The notes below the pieces were generated by a model. The model did no database searches. It was not told the DNA's origin and worked only from the letters and a program-made list of their open reading frames with translations. Positions 1 through 6,393 of a stretch of 7,813 bases of DNA are shown piece by piece (within the stretch, counting starts at the first letter, position 1; each line of letters opens with the position of its first letter). The stretch is from an uncultured Clostridia bacterium. Lineage in GTDB: Bacteria; Bacillota; Clostridia; Oscillospirales; Acutalibacteraceae. Position numbers and translations under genes: made by a program. The stretch is taken from the NCBI GenBank assembly GCA_946186535.1, contig CAMHNT010000102.1:1-7813 (forward strand). The letters are read 5' to 3'.

Positions 1-29
1 TTTATAATCAAAAAAAATAATAGTGGTTC

Positions 30-44
30 ACAAATCAAATTTGT
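30..44 (-). terminator. Short hairpin after mntP, weak terminator candidate
   Basis: ACAAAT (30-35) and ATTTGT (39-44) pair around a 3-base loop about 20 bases after the mntP stop. The T-rich run on the minus strand (about 11-18) begins some 11 bases after the stem, so this is not a classic terminator. Confidence 0.25.
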
Positions 45-50
45 CCAATT

Positions 51-79
51 ATTATACTATCCATATTAACCGAGACCAA
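51..79 (-). promoter_or_regulatory. Possible promoter for a gene beyond the left edge
   Basis: On the minus strand a perfect TATAAT (51-56) is preceded at 17 bases by TTGGTC (74-79), overlapping the mntP stop codon. The -35 matches only half of the consensus, and the downstream gene is outside the window. Confidence 0.3.
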
Positions 80-635
80 ACAGATGTTCAAAAAGAATTC
101 TGAAGCCTATAAATACGAGAATAACACCGCCGATGATTTCGGATTTCCTGTCGAATCTGCTTCCGAATTTCACTCCGGCGAAAACCCCCGAAAAAGACAG
201 AAAAAATGTCACGGCACCTATCATAGCCGCCGAGAATAATATATTGATGTTCAGGAACGCAAGCGTTATTCCGACCGCCAATGCGTCAATGCTTGTCGCA
301 ACAGAAAGAACCAGCAGCTCCTTCAGGTCAACCGTTCTTCCGACAACGACCTCTCTCCCGCCGTCACAGACTGAATCCTTTATCATCTTCCCTCCGATAT
401 AAACAAGCATCAGAAATGCGATCCAATGGTCATATCTCACAATATATTTCTGAAACCGGGTTCCCAAAAACCATCCGACGCACGGCATCAAAGCCTGAAA
501 GCCTCCGAAAAAAAGTGAAATCGTCAGAGCGTTACGGATATTCATCCTTTTCATTCCAAGACCCTTGCAGACCGAAACTGCAAAGGCGTCCATGGAAAGC
601 CCCACCGCTACAAAAAACAACTCAACAGCCCCCAT
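66..635 (-). CDS. mntP: MntP-type manganese efflux pump (MntP/YtaF family)
   Basis: This is a polytopic inner-membrane protein of 189 residues, the usual size for MntP (about 188 in E. coli), which exports Mn(II) from the cytoplasm. The family's two homologous halves are visible: the first carries GLSMDAFAVSVCKGL with Asp16, the second TSIDALAVGITLAF with Asp117. These match the paired membrane aspartates essential in characterised MntP proteins. Hydrophobic stretches predict about six membrane segments. I chose the ATG at 635 over an in-frame TTG at 668 because AAGGAG (643-648) lies seven bases before it and would fall inside the longer reading frame, and because this start places the first Asp at position 16 as in E. 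coli. It follows the GNAT gene by 97 bases on the same strand with no terminator seen, so co-transcription is possible. I saw no yybP-ykoY manganese riboswitch. Transport of Mn is inferred from family membership. Confidence 0.93.
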   Translation of the reverse strand: MGAVELFFVAVGLSMDAFAVSVCKGLGMKRMNIRNALTISLFFGGFQALMPCVGWFLGTRFQKYIVRYDHWIAFLMLVYIGGKMIKDSVCDGGREVVVGRTVDLKELLVLSVATSIDALAVGITLAFLNINILFSAAMIGAVTFFLSFSGVFAGVKFGSRFDRKSEIIGGVILVFIGFRILFEHLFGLG

Positions 636-642
636 AATAAAA

Positions 643-648
643 CTCCTT
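643..648 (-). promoter_or_regulatory. Ribosome binding site fixing the mntP start
   Basis: The minus strand reads AAGGAG followed by seven bases (TTTTATT) and then ATG at 635. It decides for the 189-residue form over an upstream TTG start. Confidence 0.8.
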
Positions 649-732
649 ATTTTCAGAATATCATTCAATATTTATTCGAACCGAAGGTTTATTATGATTG
701 GAAGCGAAGCTCCGGAAGCATTTTCTCTAATG

Positions 733-1269
733 TTAATCCTCAATCAGCGTTATTTTAGGTTTCAGAATCTTTCCTGCCATATATCTGTACAGGCTCAGAT
801 ACTTGTCAAATGTTATTTTCCGTTCAAAACATAGTATTTCCATTTCAACACCGAAAAGATTCACCGAAAATCCGGAATCGGAAAGTCCGTTCTTCAGATA
901 AAAATTTTTTCTCTTCTGCCTGCTGTCAATATCCGGACATGGCTTTTTCGTGGATTCGATTTCCAGGAACAGACATTTTCCCTCATACATTTTTCTCGCA
1001 CGCTTCAGCGCTTCCGAGCCGATGCCCTTTCCTCGCAAATCCTGCCTCACTGCGAGGTAATCAATCAACACAAGGTCATCGTATATTACCGTAATAAAAA
1101 GGCCGCAGAGAGCGTTATTTTCGCTGATTTCAAAAAGCTGCATTTTACCCTGATGTTCCCAGTATTTCATAAGCAGCCATGGTTTTCTTTCACTGTCTGG
1201 AAACGACTGTCGATATAATTTTTTTAAATCTTTCCTGTTCTTCGGATTTATCGTTTTTATTTCAATCAT
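733..1269 (-). CDS. GNAT-family N-acetyltransferase
   Basis: This is a cytoplasmic protein of 178 residues with the Gcn5-related acetyltransferase fold. The acetyl-CoA binding motif A is clear at residues 69-88: beta-strand LIDYLAV followed by RQDLRGKGIGSEAL, giving the R/Q-x-x-G-x-G pyrophosphate loop (Arg79, Gly80, Gly82, Gly84). KRKNFYLKNGL near residues 119-129 matches the motif B region (FYxKNGF) that completes the cofactor site. The substrate cannot be told from sequence; the family acetylates small molecules, peptides or protein N-termini. The C-terminal 30 residues are basic and specific to this protein. The ATG at 1269 is the only sensible start but lacks a good Shine-Dalgarno site (upstream bases CAGAGCGTGTAATCT), and a 9-bp hairpin sits about 20 bases before it. 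This points to weak or regulated expression. mntP follows 97 bases downstream. Confidence 0.88.
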   Translation of the reverse strand: MIEIKTINPKNRKDLKKLYRQSFPDSERKPWLLMKYWEHQGKMQLFEISENNALCGLFITVIYDDLVLIDYLAVRQDLRGKGIGSEALKRARKMYEGKCLFLEIESTKKPCPDIDSRQKRKNFYLKNGLSDSGFSVNLFGVEMEILCFERKITFDKYLSLYRYMAGKILKPKITLIED

Positions 1270-1285
1270 AGATTACACGCTCTGA

Positions 1286-1320
1286 AAACAGCGTACATCC
1301 AAAAAAGATGTACGCCGGTT
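1286..1320. terminator. Perfect 9-bp hairpin, bidirectional terminator-like
   Basis: GCGTACATC (1291-1299) and GATGTACGC (1307-1315) are exact inverted repeats around a 7-base loop. The plus strand continues CGGTTTTTAAATTTTT; the minus strand continues TGTTTTC. It could end transcription of the TM2 gene (minus, stop at 1458) or act as an attenuator for the GNAT gene, whose ATG lies only 21 bases beyond the stem. The U-tract is better on the plus strand, where no gene is seen. Confidence 0.6.
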
Positions 1321-1352
1321 TTTAAATTTTTAACTGTGTGCAGTTTGCTAAC

Positions 1353-1374
1353 TTTTCCTTATGGAAAAATTTTT
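1353..1374 (+). terminator. Weak hairpin with plus-strand T-tract
   Basis: TTTTCC (1353-1358), loop TTAT, GGAAAA (1363-1368), then a run of T to 1374. The stem is short and AT-rich with only two G-C pairs. No plus-strand gene precedes it, so it may be only part of the GNAT leader region. Confidence 0.25.
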
Positions 1375-1457
1375 ACGCAGCAAATAAAGTTACCATACAT
1401 AAAAAAGTCAATGTTCGTATTTTCTGAGGGCGTTGCCCGCCGTTGGCAGTGGCAGAA

Positions 1458-1880
1458 CTAAACGTAATACGTATTCGGCTTTGTGAGAATAGCAATCAGA
1501 TCCAGAATTACACCAATGCCCAAAATTCCAAAAGTACATAAATATACAATACCCAAAAGTATCTTTCCTTCATAGAATTTATGAGCACCGATTCCCCCAA
1601 AACAAAGACACAGCAAAAAAGCTACCCACTTATTCTTGGGCTTTCCAAAAACTACCAATCCCACGTTGTTGTTATTGTTGTTATTATTATTGTTGTTGTT
1701 AATAATAATAGGAGGTTGATACGCAGGCTGCTGACAGGTCGGCTGCTGCTGTACGATTTCTTCAACCTGACAGCCGCACATAGGACAGATTACGGCTTGC
1801 TCTGCAATCTGGTTGCCGCAGTGCTTGCAGTATTTCATACCACTCTGAGCCATATTAACACCATTGAAACCTTCATTCAT
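1458..1880 (-). CDS. Zinc-ribbon / poly-Asn / TM2-domain membrane protein
   Basis: This small membrane protein has 140 residues in three parts. Residues 17-38 form a zinc ribbon with CKHC (Cys18, Cys21) and CPMC (Cys32, Cys35), plus an extra Cys37. Residues 40-72 are a linker rich in Gln and Pro ending in III and then twelve consecutive Asn. Residues 82-133 match the TM2 domain: a first membrane segment with the signature GGIGAHKFYEGK, a short turn, and a second segment ending in the conserved Asp of ILDLIAIL. TM2-domain proteins are widespread in bacteria and mostly uncharacterised; the cytosolic zinc ribbon may bind a protein or nucleic acid, but I cannot assign a partner. I chose the ATG at 1880, eight bases after AAGGGG (1889-1894), over a TTG at 1883. 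A strong promoter lies just upstream, so it is probably its own unit. Confidence 0.87.
   Translation of the reverse strand: MNEGFNGVNMAQSGMKYCKHCGNQIAEQAVICPMCGCQVEEIVQQQPTCQQPAYQPPIIINNNNNNNNNNNNVGLVVFGKPKNKWVAFLLCLCFGGIGAHKFYEGKILLGIVYLCTFGILGIGVILDLIAILTKPNTYYV
1665..1700 (-). repeat. Asn-codon run (12 AAC/AAT codons)
   Basis: On the minus strand, twelve uninterrupted AAC or AAT codons encode poly-Asn between the zinc ribbon and the TM2 domain. The run mixes the two codons, which argues for selection on the amino acid run or an old trinucleotide expansion that has since acquired silent changes. Three ATT codons (Ile) precede it. Confidence 0.95.
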
Positions 1881-1888
1881 CAAAACAT

Positions 1889-1894
1889 CCCCTT
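1889..1894 (-). promoter_or_regulatory. Ribosome binding site of the TM2-domain gene
   Basis: AAGGGG on the minus strand, eight bases before the ATG at 1880, selects that codon over the TTG three bases upstream. Confidence 0.65.
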
Positions 1895-1916
1895 TTGTTA
1901 TATATTATATATCTGT

Positions 1917-1945
1917 ATAATACAACAATACATCTAAAAAGTCAA
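1917..1945 (-). promoter_or_regulatory. Sigma-70/SigA promoter of the TM2-domain gene
   Basis: The minus strand has TTGACT (1940-1945), a 17-base spacer and TATTAT (1917-1922). Transcription would start near 1910, giving a leader of about 30 bases before the ATG at 1880. Confidence 0.82.
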
Positions 1946-2066
1946 CCGATTTCACAAAAAAATTACAACAAACATCTTGAACATCATATATTATTACAAA
2001 ATAGCAATCAATAAATCCGATACCGTAACATATAACATAATAGAGAAAATACGAACCGCTTTCCTG

Positions 2067-2969
2067 TTACCTGTTCCAGCTGTAAATAATTTTTGTAACA
2101 GAATCACCCTCAATTACAAAAGTAACACTCTTATCGTCCAGAACATACTTATATTCCGAACCGCTAATCAGACTGAATGCACCGTAAATTTTTATGATTT
2201 CCTCCTCACTCATTCCGAGTCTCGCACCTTTTTCACTTTCATAAGAATCAGAGGTAATCTCTAATTTATAGACTTTTTCATAGCTTCCCTCTTCATCGGA
2301 GAAAGTATTGACAGTTATTCCGTTGAAAGTATAGACTCTGAGAATCTCGGACGGGTTGCCGGAATTTTCCTCTTCGGATACATTTGAATAATCTCCCAGA
2401 ATATCGTTCACCAAAGAAAAATCATCTCCCAAATTGATTCTTCTTCCGTTGACCAAAGCAGCCAGATCGTCATAGCCGAAGCTTCCCGTTTCGGTGTCAG
2501 TATCGTCTGAATCAGTGTTGTCATACCACGTGTCCGTTTCAGTTTCGGTATCATCATCGGAACTGTCCGAAACGATGCTGTAGAGACTTTCAGCAGGCTT
2601 TGAGGAGGTTTTGGGAGCCGAGCTTGTCTTTGAGCTGGTCGGGCTGCTTTTTTTCGAAGAAGAAGCCTTGCTGCTTTCTTTTTTGTCTTCCGGGTCACTT
2701 TCTTCGGATTCCTCGGCCTGTTCCTCGGAGCTTTCCTCTATGCTCTCTTCACTTTCCTCTGACTCAGAAATTTCAGCCTCGGATTCATGTTCCGTTTCAA
2801 GCTCAACTTCTTCACTCTCTTCCTCCGTGCTTTCATCGTCATCATCTGCATAAAGAACTCTTGAATATGCTTCGGTTTTTCCCGAATCCGAATTCTTTTT
2901 GCTTCCGCATGCAGTCATTGAAGAAACAAGCAAAAGTGCCGTCAACGTCAGCAAAATTACTCTTTTCAT
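2067..2969 (-). CDS. Lipoprotein with charge-blocked low-complexity linker
   Basis: This is a 300-residue predicted lipoprotein. Residues 1-20 are a signal peptide (MKR, then a Leu-rich core) ending in a lipobox SMTAC with Cys21 as the lipidation site, so it should be anchored on the outer face of the membrane. Residues 41-96 are almost all Glu, Asp and Ser; 97-125 are Ser and Lys with Thr and Pro (net basic); 135-165 are Asp, Thr and Ser again. Residues 166-300 look globular, with a segment KGARLGMSEEEIIKIYG (248-263) of the style seen in BamE/SmpA-like and related small extracellular domains, where a short helix follows G-x-x-x-G-M/D-S. That resemblance is tentative. I do not recognise the family and assign no function. 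The start has AAAGGTG four bases upstream and a strong promoter at 3090-3118. The linker plausibly spans the cell wall. Confidence 0.85.
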   Translation of the reverse strand: MKRVILLTLTALLLVSSMTACGSKKNSDSGKTEAYSRVLYADDDDESTEEESEEVELETEHESEAEISESEESEESIEESSEEQAEESEESDPEDKKESSKASSSKKSSPTSSKTSSAPKTSSKPAESLYSIVSDSSDDDTETETDTWYDNTDSDDTDTETGSFGYDDLAALVNGRRINLGDDFSLVNDILGDYSNVSEEENSGNPSEILRVYTFNGITVNTFSDEEGSYEKVYKLEITSDSYESEKGARLGMSEEEIIKIYGAFSLISGSEYKYVLDDKSVTFVIEGDSVTKIIYSWNR

Positions 2970-3015
2970 ATTTCACCTTTCCTTATTTTAAAAAATTTTG
3001 GCTTTTAAAAAAATT

Positions 3016-3054
3016 AATACTATTCTTCATAAAAGACAATTGCCTTTTAGTATT
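3016..3054 (-). promoter_or_regulatory. Bulged stem-loop in the lipoprotein 5' leader
   Basis: AATACT (3016-3021) pairs with AGTATT (3049-3054), and AAAAG (3031-3035) pairs with CTTTT (3044-3048) around the core ACAATTGC. A 9-base bulge lies on one side. It sits between the promoter and the ribosome binding site of the lipoprotein gene. It could stabilise the message or bind a regulator; no function can be read from it. Confidence 0.4.
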
Positions 3055-3089
3055 GTATTTAAGTATAAATTTTATTATTAACTATAATA

Positions 3090-3118
3090 ATTGTATTACA
3101 ATCTATAATTTTTGTCAA
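3090..3118 (-). promoter_or_regulatory. Consensus SigA promoter of the lipoprotein gene
   Basis: The minus strand has TTGACA (3113-3118), a 17-base spacer and TACAAT (3090-3095). The start near 3083 leaves a leader of about 115 bases before the ATG at 2969. It lies just beyond the pflA terminator, so the lipoprotein is transcribed independently of pfl. Confidence 0.88.
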
Positions 3119-3147
3119 TATATACACAAAATTGTTGATAAGAAACT

Positions 3148-3188
3148 TAAAAAAAAAGAAAAAGCGGATACCAAAAAGATATCCGCTT
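3148..3188 (-). terminator. Rho-independent terminator of pflB-pflA
   Basis: On the minus strand AAGCGGATA and TATCCGCTT (plus-strand positions 3180-3188 and 3162-3170) form a perfect 9-bp stem with a 9-base loop, followed by TTTTCTTTTTTTTT. It begins four bases after the pflA stop codon. Confidence 0.96.
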
Positions 3189-3192
3189 AATA

Positions 3193-3954
3193 TTAATCGT
3201 GATACGCATTTACGTTTAAAAGCTCTTCAGCTTTGGCAACCTGTTCGGGAGTCGGAGCAACGGCATCATTAAGCTGATACTCTAATCCTATCTTCTCCCA
3301 CTTAGGAATACCAAAAGCATGATACGGAAGAACCTCTACCTTTTTCACAGTCTTAAGATTAGAGATAAATTCCGACATTGCCTTCAAATCCTCTTCATCA
3401 TCGGTCAGATTTGGAACAAGAACGTGTCTTATCCACATATCCTTTCCGTGATCGGACAGCCACTGTGCCATTTCCTTGATGTTGTCGTTACCCATTCCGG
3501 TGAGCGCTTTGTGCTTTTCGGAATCCCACTCCTTCATGTCAAGGATAACCAAGTCGGTATACTTCATCAGCTCCTCGAATTTCGCAAGCCAAGCCTCGTC
3601 ATTTCTGAAAGGCTGACCGGCTGTATCGACAGCTGTATGAACGTCCTTAGTTTTTGCGATTTTAAAGAATTCCGTCACAAAATCAATCTGAAGCAAAGGT
3701 TCACCGCCGCTGACGGTAATTCCTCCGTTTCCCTTCCAGTACTGTTTGTAGCGAAAAACCTTGTCAAAAAGCTGTCTTGCAGTCCACGGAGAGCCGCCTC
3801 CCGCCCATGTTTCGGGATTATGACAGTATTTGCACCTTAATGCACAGCCCTGTAAAAAAACTACATATCTGACGCCGGGACCGTCCACAAGCCCGAAGCT
3901 TTCGAGCGAGTGGACATTTCCCTTTATGACATTCTGTTCGTAATTATAAGCCAT
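3193..3954 (-). CDS. pflA: Pyruvate formate-lyase-activating enzyme (radical SAM)
   Basis: This cytosolic enzyme of 253 residues (E. coli PflA has 246) uses S-adenosylmethionine and a [4Fe-4S] cluster to abstract hydrogen from the catalytic glycine of PflB, creating the glycyl radical. The cluster motif CX3CX2C is at Cys37, Cys41 and Cys44 within GCALRCKYCHNPETW. The SAM-binding GGE motif is at residues 83-85 (VSGGEPLL), the ILDMKEWD strand at 137-144, and the C-terminal LPYHAFGIPKWEKIG (209-223) closely follows the PflA pattern LPYHxxGxxKWExLG. The N-terminal SLESFGLVDGPGVRYVVFLQG is also typical. It starts 13 bases after the pflB stop, with GGAG four bases before the ATG, so the two are co-transcribed and probably translationally close. 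A strong terminator follows immediately. Identity is secure. Confidence 0.97.
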   Translation of the reverse strand: MAYNYEQNVIKGNVHSLESFGLVDGPGVRYVVFLQGCALRCKYCHNPETWAGGGSPWTARQLFDKVFRYKQYWKGNGGITVSGGEPLLQIDFVTEFFKIAKTKDVHTAVDTAGQPFRNDEAWLAKFEELMKYTDLVILDMKEWDSEKHKALTGMGNDNIKEMAQWLSDHGKDMWIRHVLVPNLTDDEEDLKAMSEFISNLKTVKKVEVLPYHAFGIPKWEKIGLEYQLNDAVAPTPEQVAKAEELLNVNAYHD

Positions 3955-3967
3955 TTTTCTCCGTCAA

Positions 3968-6220
3968 TCACATTACCTTGTGGCAAGTACGAGCGATAAC
4001 GTCGAGCTGCTGCTTCTTTGTGAGGTTGATGAACTTAACAGCATAACCCGATACACGGATTGTGAAGTTAGCGTACTCTTCCTTCTCCGGATGCTCCATG
4101 CAGTCGATGAGCTTCTCTGTACCGAATACGTTTACGTTGAGGTGATGAGCACCCTGATCGAAGTAACCGTCCATTACCTGAACGAGGTTTTTGATTCTCT
4201 CGCTCTCTTCGTGGCCGAGTGCGTCAGGGCTGATTGTCTGAGTATTTGAAATACCGTCGAGAGCCCATGTGTACGGAAGCTTAGCAACGGAGTTGAGCGA
4301 AGAAAGGAGACCGCTCTGCTCTGCGCCGTAGCTCGGGTTTGCGCCCGGAGCAAACGGAGCGCCTGCCTTACGTCCGTCAGGAGTTGAGCCTGTAGCCTCA
4401 CCGTAAACAACGTTAGATGTGATTGTGAGGATAGAAGTTGAAGGCTCCGAATCACGGTATGTGTGATGAGTCTTGATCTTGTCAAGGAATGTTCTGAGGA
4501 GCCATACAGCGATCTCATCTGCACGGTCGTCGTCGTTGCCGTAGCGTGGGAAGTCACCCTCAACCTCGTAGTCGAGAACGATGCCGTCTTCGTTACGGAT
4601 AGTCTTAACCTTTGCGTACTTGATAGCGCAGAGTGAATCTACAACGTGTGAGAAACCTGCAATACCTGTAGCAAATGTGCGGCGAACGTCTGTATCGATG
4701 AGAGCCATTTCAGCTGCCTCATAGTAATACTTGTCGTGCATATAGTGGATAAGGTTGAGAACGTTTACATAAACGCCTGCGAGCCAATCCATCATGTCAA
4801 GATACTTCTCGATAACCTCATCATAGTCGAGGTACTCGGAAGTGATCGGAGCATACTTAGGACCAACCTGCTCAAGCTCCTTCTCATCAACACCGCCGTT
4901 GATTGCATAGAGCAAGCACTTAGCGAGGTTAGCACGAGCGCCGAAGAACTGGATCTCCTTACCTGTCTGAGTCGCAGAAACGCAGCAGCAGATAGAGTAA
5001 TCGTCACCCCATACAGGCTTCATAACGTCGTCGTTCTCGTACTGAACGGAACTTGTCTTGATTGAAATATAAGCAGCATACTTCTTGAATGTGTCAGGAA
5101 GCTGTGAAGAATAGAGAACCGTGAGGTTCGGCTCCGGGGAAGGTCCCATGTTCTCGAGTGTGTGCAGGAAGCGGAAGTCTGTTTTTGTCACCATTGAACG
5201 TCCGTCCATGCCGATACCTGCAACTTCGAGTGTAGCCCATACCGGGTCACCCGAGAAGAGCTGGTTGTAGGAAGGAATACGAGCAAACTTAACCATACGG
5301 AACTTCATAACGAGGTGGTCGATAAGCTCCTGAGCCTCAGACTCTGTGATAGTACCGTTGTCAAGATCTCTCTGAATATAGATATCAAGGAATGTTGAAA
5401 CACGACCAACGCTCATTGCAGCGCCGTTCTGAGTTTTGATAGCACCGAGGTAGCCGAAATAGAGCCACTGAACAGCCTCTTTAGCGTTCGTAGCAGGCTG
5501 GGAAATATCGAAACCGTAGCTTGCAGCCATAGCCTTGATGCCCTTGAGAGCAGCGATCTGCATAGCGATCTCCTCACGCTGACGAACAACCTTGTCTGTC
5601 ATTGTGCCGTCGCCGCAGTTAGCGAAATCCTTCTGCTTCTCAACGATGAGGAAGTCAATACCATAAAGAGCAACACGGCGGTAGTCGCCTACTATACGGC
5701 CGCGGCCGTAAGTGTCCGGAAGACCTGTTACGATGTGCGCATGACGGCACTTCTTCATCTCCGGTGTATATGCAGAGAATACAGCGTCACTGTGTGTACG
5801 GCTGTACTCCGTGAAAATCTTGTGGAGCTCAGGGCTCGGTGTATAACCGTTTGTTGTACATGCCTGCTCAGCCATTCTGATGCCGCCGAAAGGCATGAAT
5901 GCTCTCTTGAGCGGCTTGTCTGTCTGCAAACCTACTACAGCCTCGAGATCCTTAAGCTCTTCGCTGATGTAGCCGGGCTTGTGAGATGTAAGAGTGGAAA
6001 CGATCTCTGTATCCATATCGAGAACGCCGCCCTTAGCACGCTCTTCCTTCTGAAGCTTCTGAAGCTCTCCCCAGAGCTTGTCGGTAGCTTCTGTCGGACC
6101 TGCGAGGAACGACTCGTCGCCGTCATACGGCTTATAGTTCTTCTGAATAAAATCACGTACATTTACTTCTTCCTGCCAAAGGCGGCCTTCAAAGCCTTCC
6201 CACTGAGTAAAATTAACCAT
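3968..6220 (-). CDS. pflB: Formate C-acetyltransferase (pyruvate formate-lyase)
   Basis: This 750-residue cytosolic glycyl radical enzyme (E. coli PflB has 760) converts pyruvate and CoA to acetyl-CoA and formate in anaerobic metabolism. The glycyl radical site is in IRVSGYAVKF with Gly725, 26 residues from the C-terminus. The catalytic cysteine pair is Cys412-Cys413 in SICCCVSATQTGKE, preceded by an additional Cys411 where E. coli has Ala. FFGARANLAKCLLYAINGG, RAFMPFGGIRMAEQAC, TGLPDTYGRGRIVGDYRR and GSTPDGRKAGAPFAPGANP are further family hallmarks. The start ATG is nine bases after a perfect AAGGAGG (6230-6236). pflA follows directly. Expression is likely high given the ribosome site, and may be controlled through the promoter-overlapping inverted repeat and the structured leader upstream. 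A DNA-level frameshift or truncation is not seen. Confidence 0.98.
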   Translation of the reverse strand: MVNFTQWEGFEGRLWQEEVNVRDFIQKNYKPYDGDESFLAGPTEATDKLWGELQKLQKEERAKGGVLDMDTEIVSTLTSHKPGYISEELKDLEAVVGLQTDKPLKRAFMPFGGIRMAEQACTTNGYTPSPELHKIFTEYSRTHSDAVFSAYTPEMKKCRHAHIVTGLPDTYGRGRIVGDYRRVALYGIDFLIVEKQKDFANCGDGTMTDKVVRQREEIAMQIAALKGIKAMAASYGFDISQPATNAKEAVQWLYFGYLGAIKTQNGAAMSVGRVSTFLDIYIQRDLDNGTITESEAQELIDHLVMKFRMVKFARIPSYNQLFSGDPVWATLEVAGIGMDGRSMVTKTDFRFLHTLENMGPSPEPNLTVLYSSQLPDTFKKYAAYISIKTSSVQYENDDVMKPVWGDDYSICCCVSATQTGKEIQFFGARANLAKCLLYAINGGVDEKELEQVGPKYAPITSEYLDYDEVIEKYLDMMDWLAGVYVNVLNLIHYMHDKYYYEAAEMALIDTDVRRTFATGIAGFSHVVDSLCAIKYAKVKTIRNEDGIVLDYEVEGDFPRYGNDDDRADEIAVWLLRTFLDKIKTHHTYRDSEPSTSILTITSNVVYGEATGSTPDGRKAGAPFAPGANPSYGAEQSGLLSSLNSVAKLPYTWALDGISNTQTISPDALGHEESERIKNLVQVMDGYFDQGAHHLNVNVFGTEKLIDCMEHPEKEEYANFTIRVSGYAVKFINLTKKQQLDVIARTCHKVM

Positions 6221-6224
6221 TTAC

Positions 6225-6387
6225 TTTTTCCTCCTTATATGGCTGTGGTGAATAAAATCGGCGGACAAACTAATTCGAAAAGTAAGCAGACGTCCCTAAC
6301 CGCAAGCTTACACAAACTCGTACGCACCACGAAATCCCCCGCCCTGTTTCCCTATAAAACAAGGCAAGCTTTTCTAATCCGCCGTCT
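6225..6387 (-). promoter_or_regulatory. Structured 5' leader of pflB (candidate cis-regulatory RNA)
   Basis: The leader predicted from the promoter at 6394-6421 can fold into a closed multi-helix structure. A closing stem pairs CGGCGGA (6259-6265) with TCCGCCG (6378-6384), continued by GAAAAG (6277-6282) with CTTTTC (6369-6374). Inside are a 9-bp hairpin (6341-6349 with 6357-6365, one G-U pair, 7-base loop), a 4-bp TCGT/ACGA hairpin (6318-6321 with 6329-6332), and a 6-bp GTAAGC/GCTTAC hairpin (6282-6287 with 6306-6311). CACCAC at plus-strand 6325-6330 and GTGGTG at 6245-6250 are complementary; in the RNA this joins the TCGT-hairpin loop to the bases just before AAGGAGG, a pseudoknot across the closing stem. 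The pairings are seen by eye; that they form or regulate is inference. It does not show the conserved blocks I know for the ZTP (pfl) riboswitch. Confidence 0.5.
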
Positions 6388-6393
6388 AATAAT

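Noticed and set aside
636..732. yybP-ykoY manganese riboswitch before mntP
   Set aside because: The 97-base gap is short and only weak hairpins (around 679-689 and 700-718) are present, without the motif's conserved loops.
2600..3190. Plus-strand open frames of 196 and 80 codons opposite the lipoprotein gene
   Set aside because: Their Ser/Leu/Phe composition is the complement of the acidic linker, and one runs through the lipoprotein promoter and the pfl terminator.
3319..3840. Plus-strand open frame of 173 codons opposite pflA
   Set aside because: Antisense shadow of a clear radical-SAM gene with no motif of its own.
6221..6387. ZTP (pfl motif) riboswitch upstream of pflB
   Set aside because: The known conserved blocks, including the CCGCCUGGGC-type segment, are not found in the leader.
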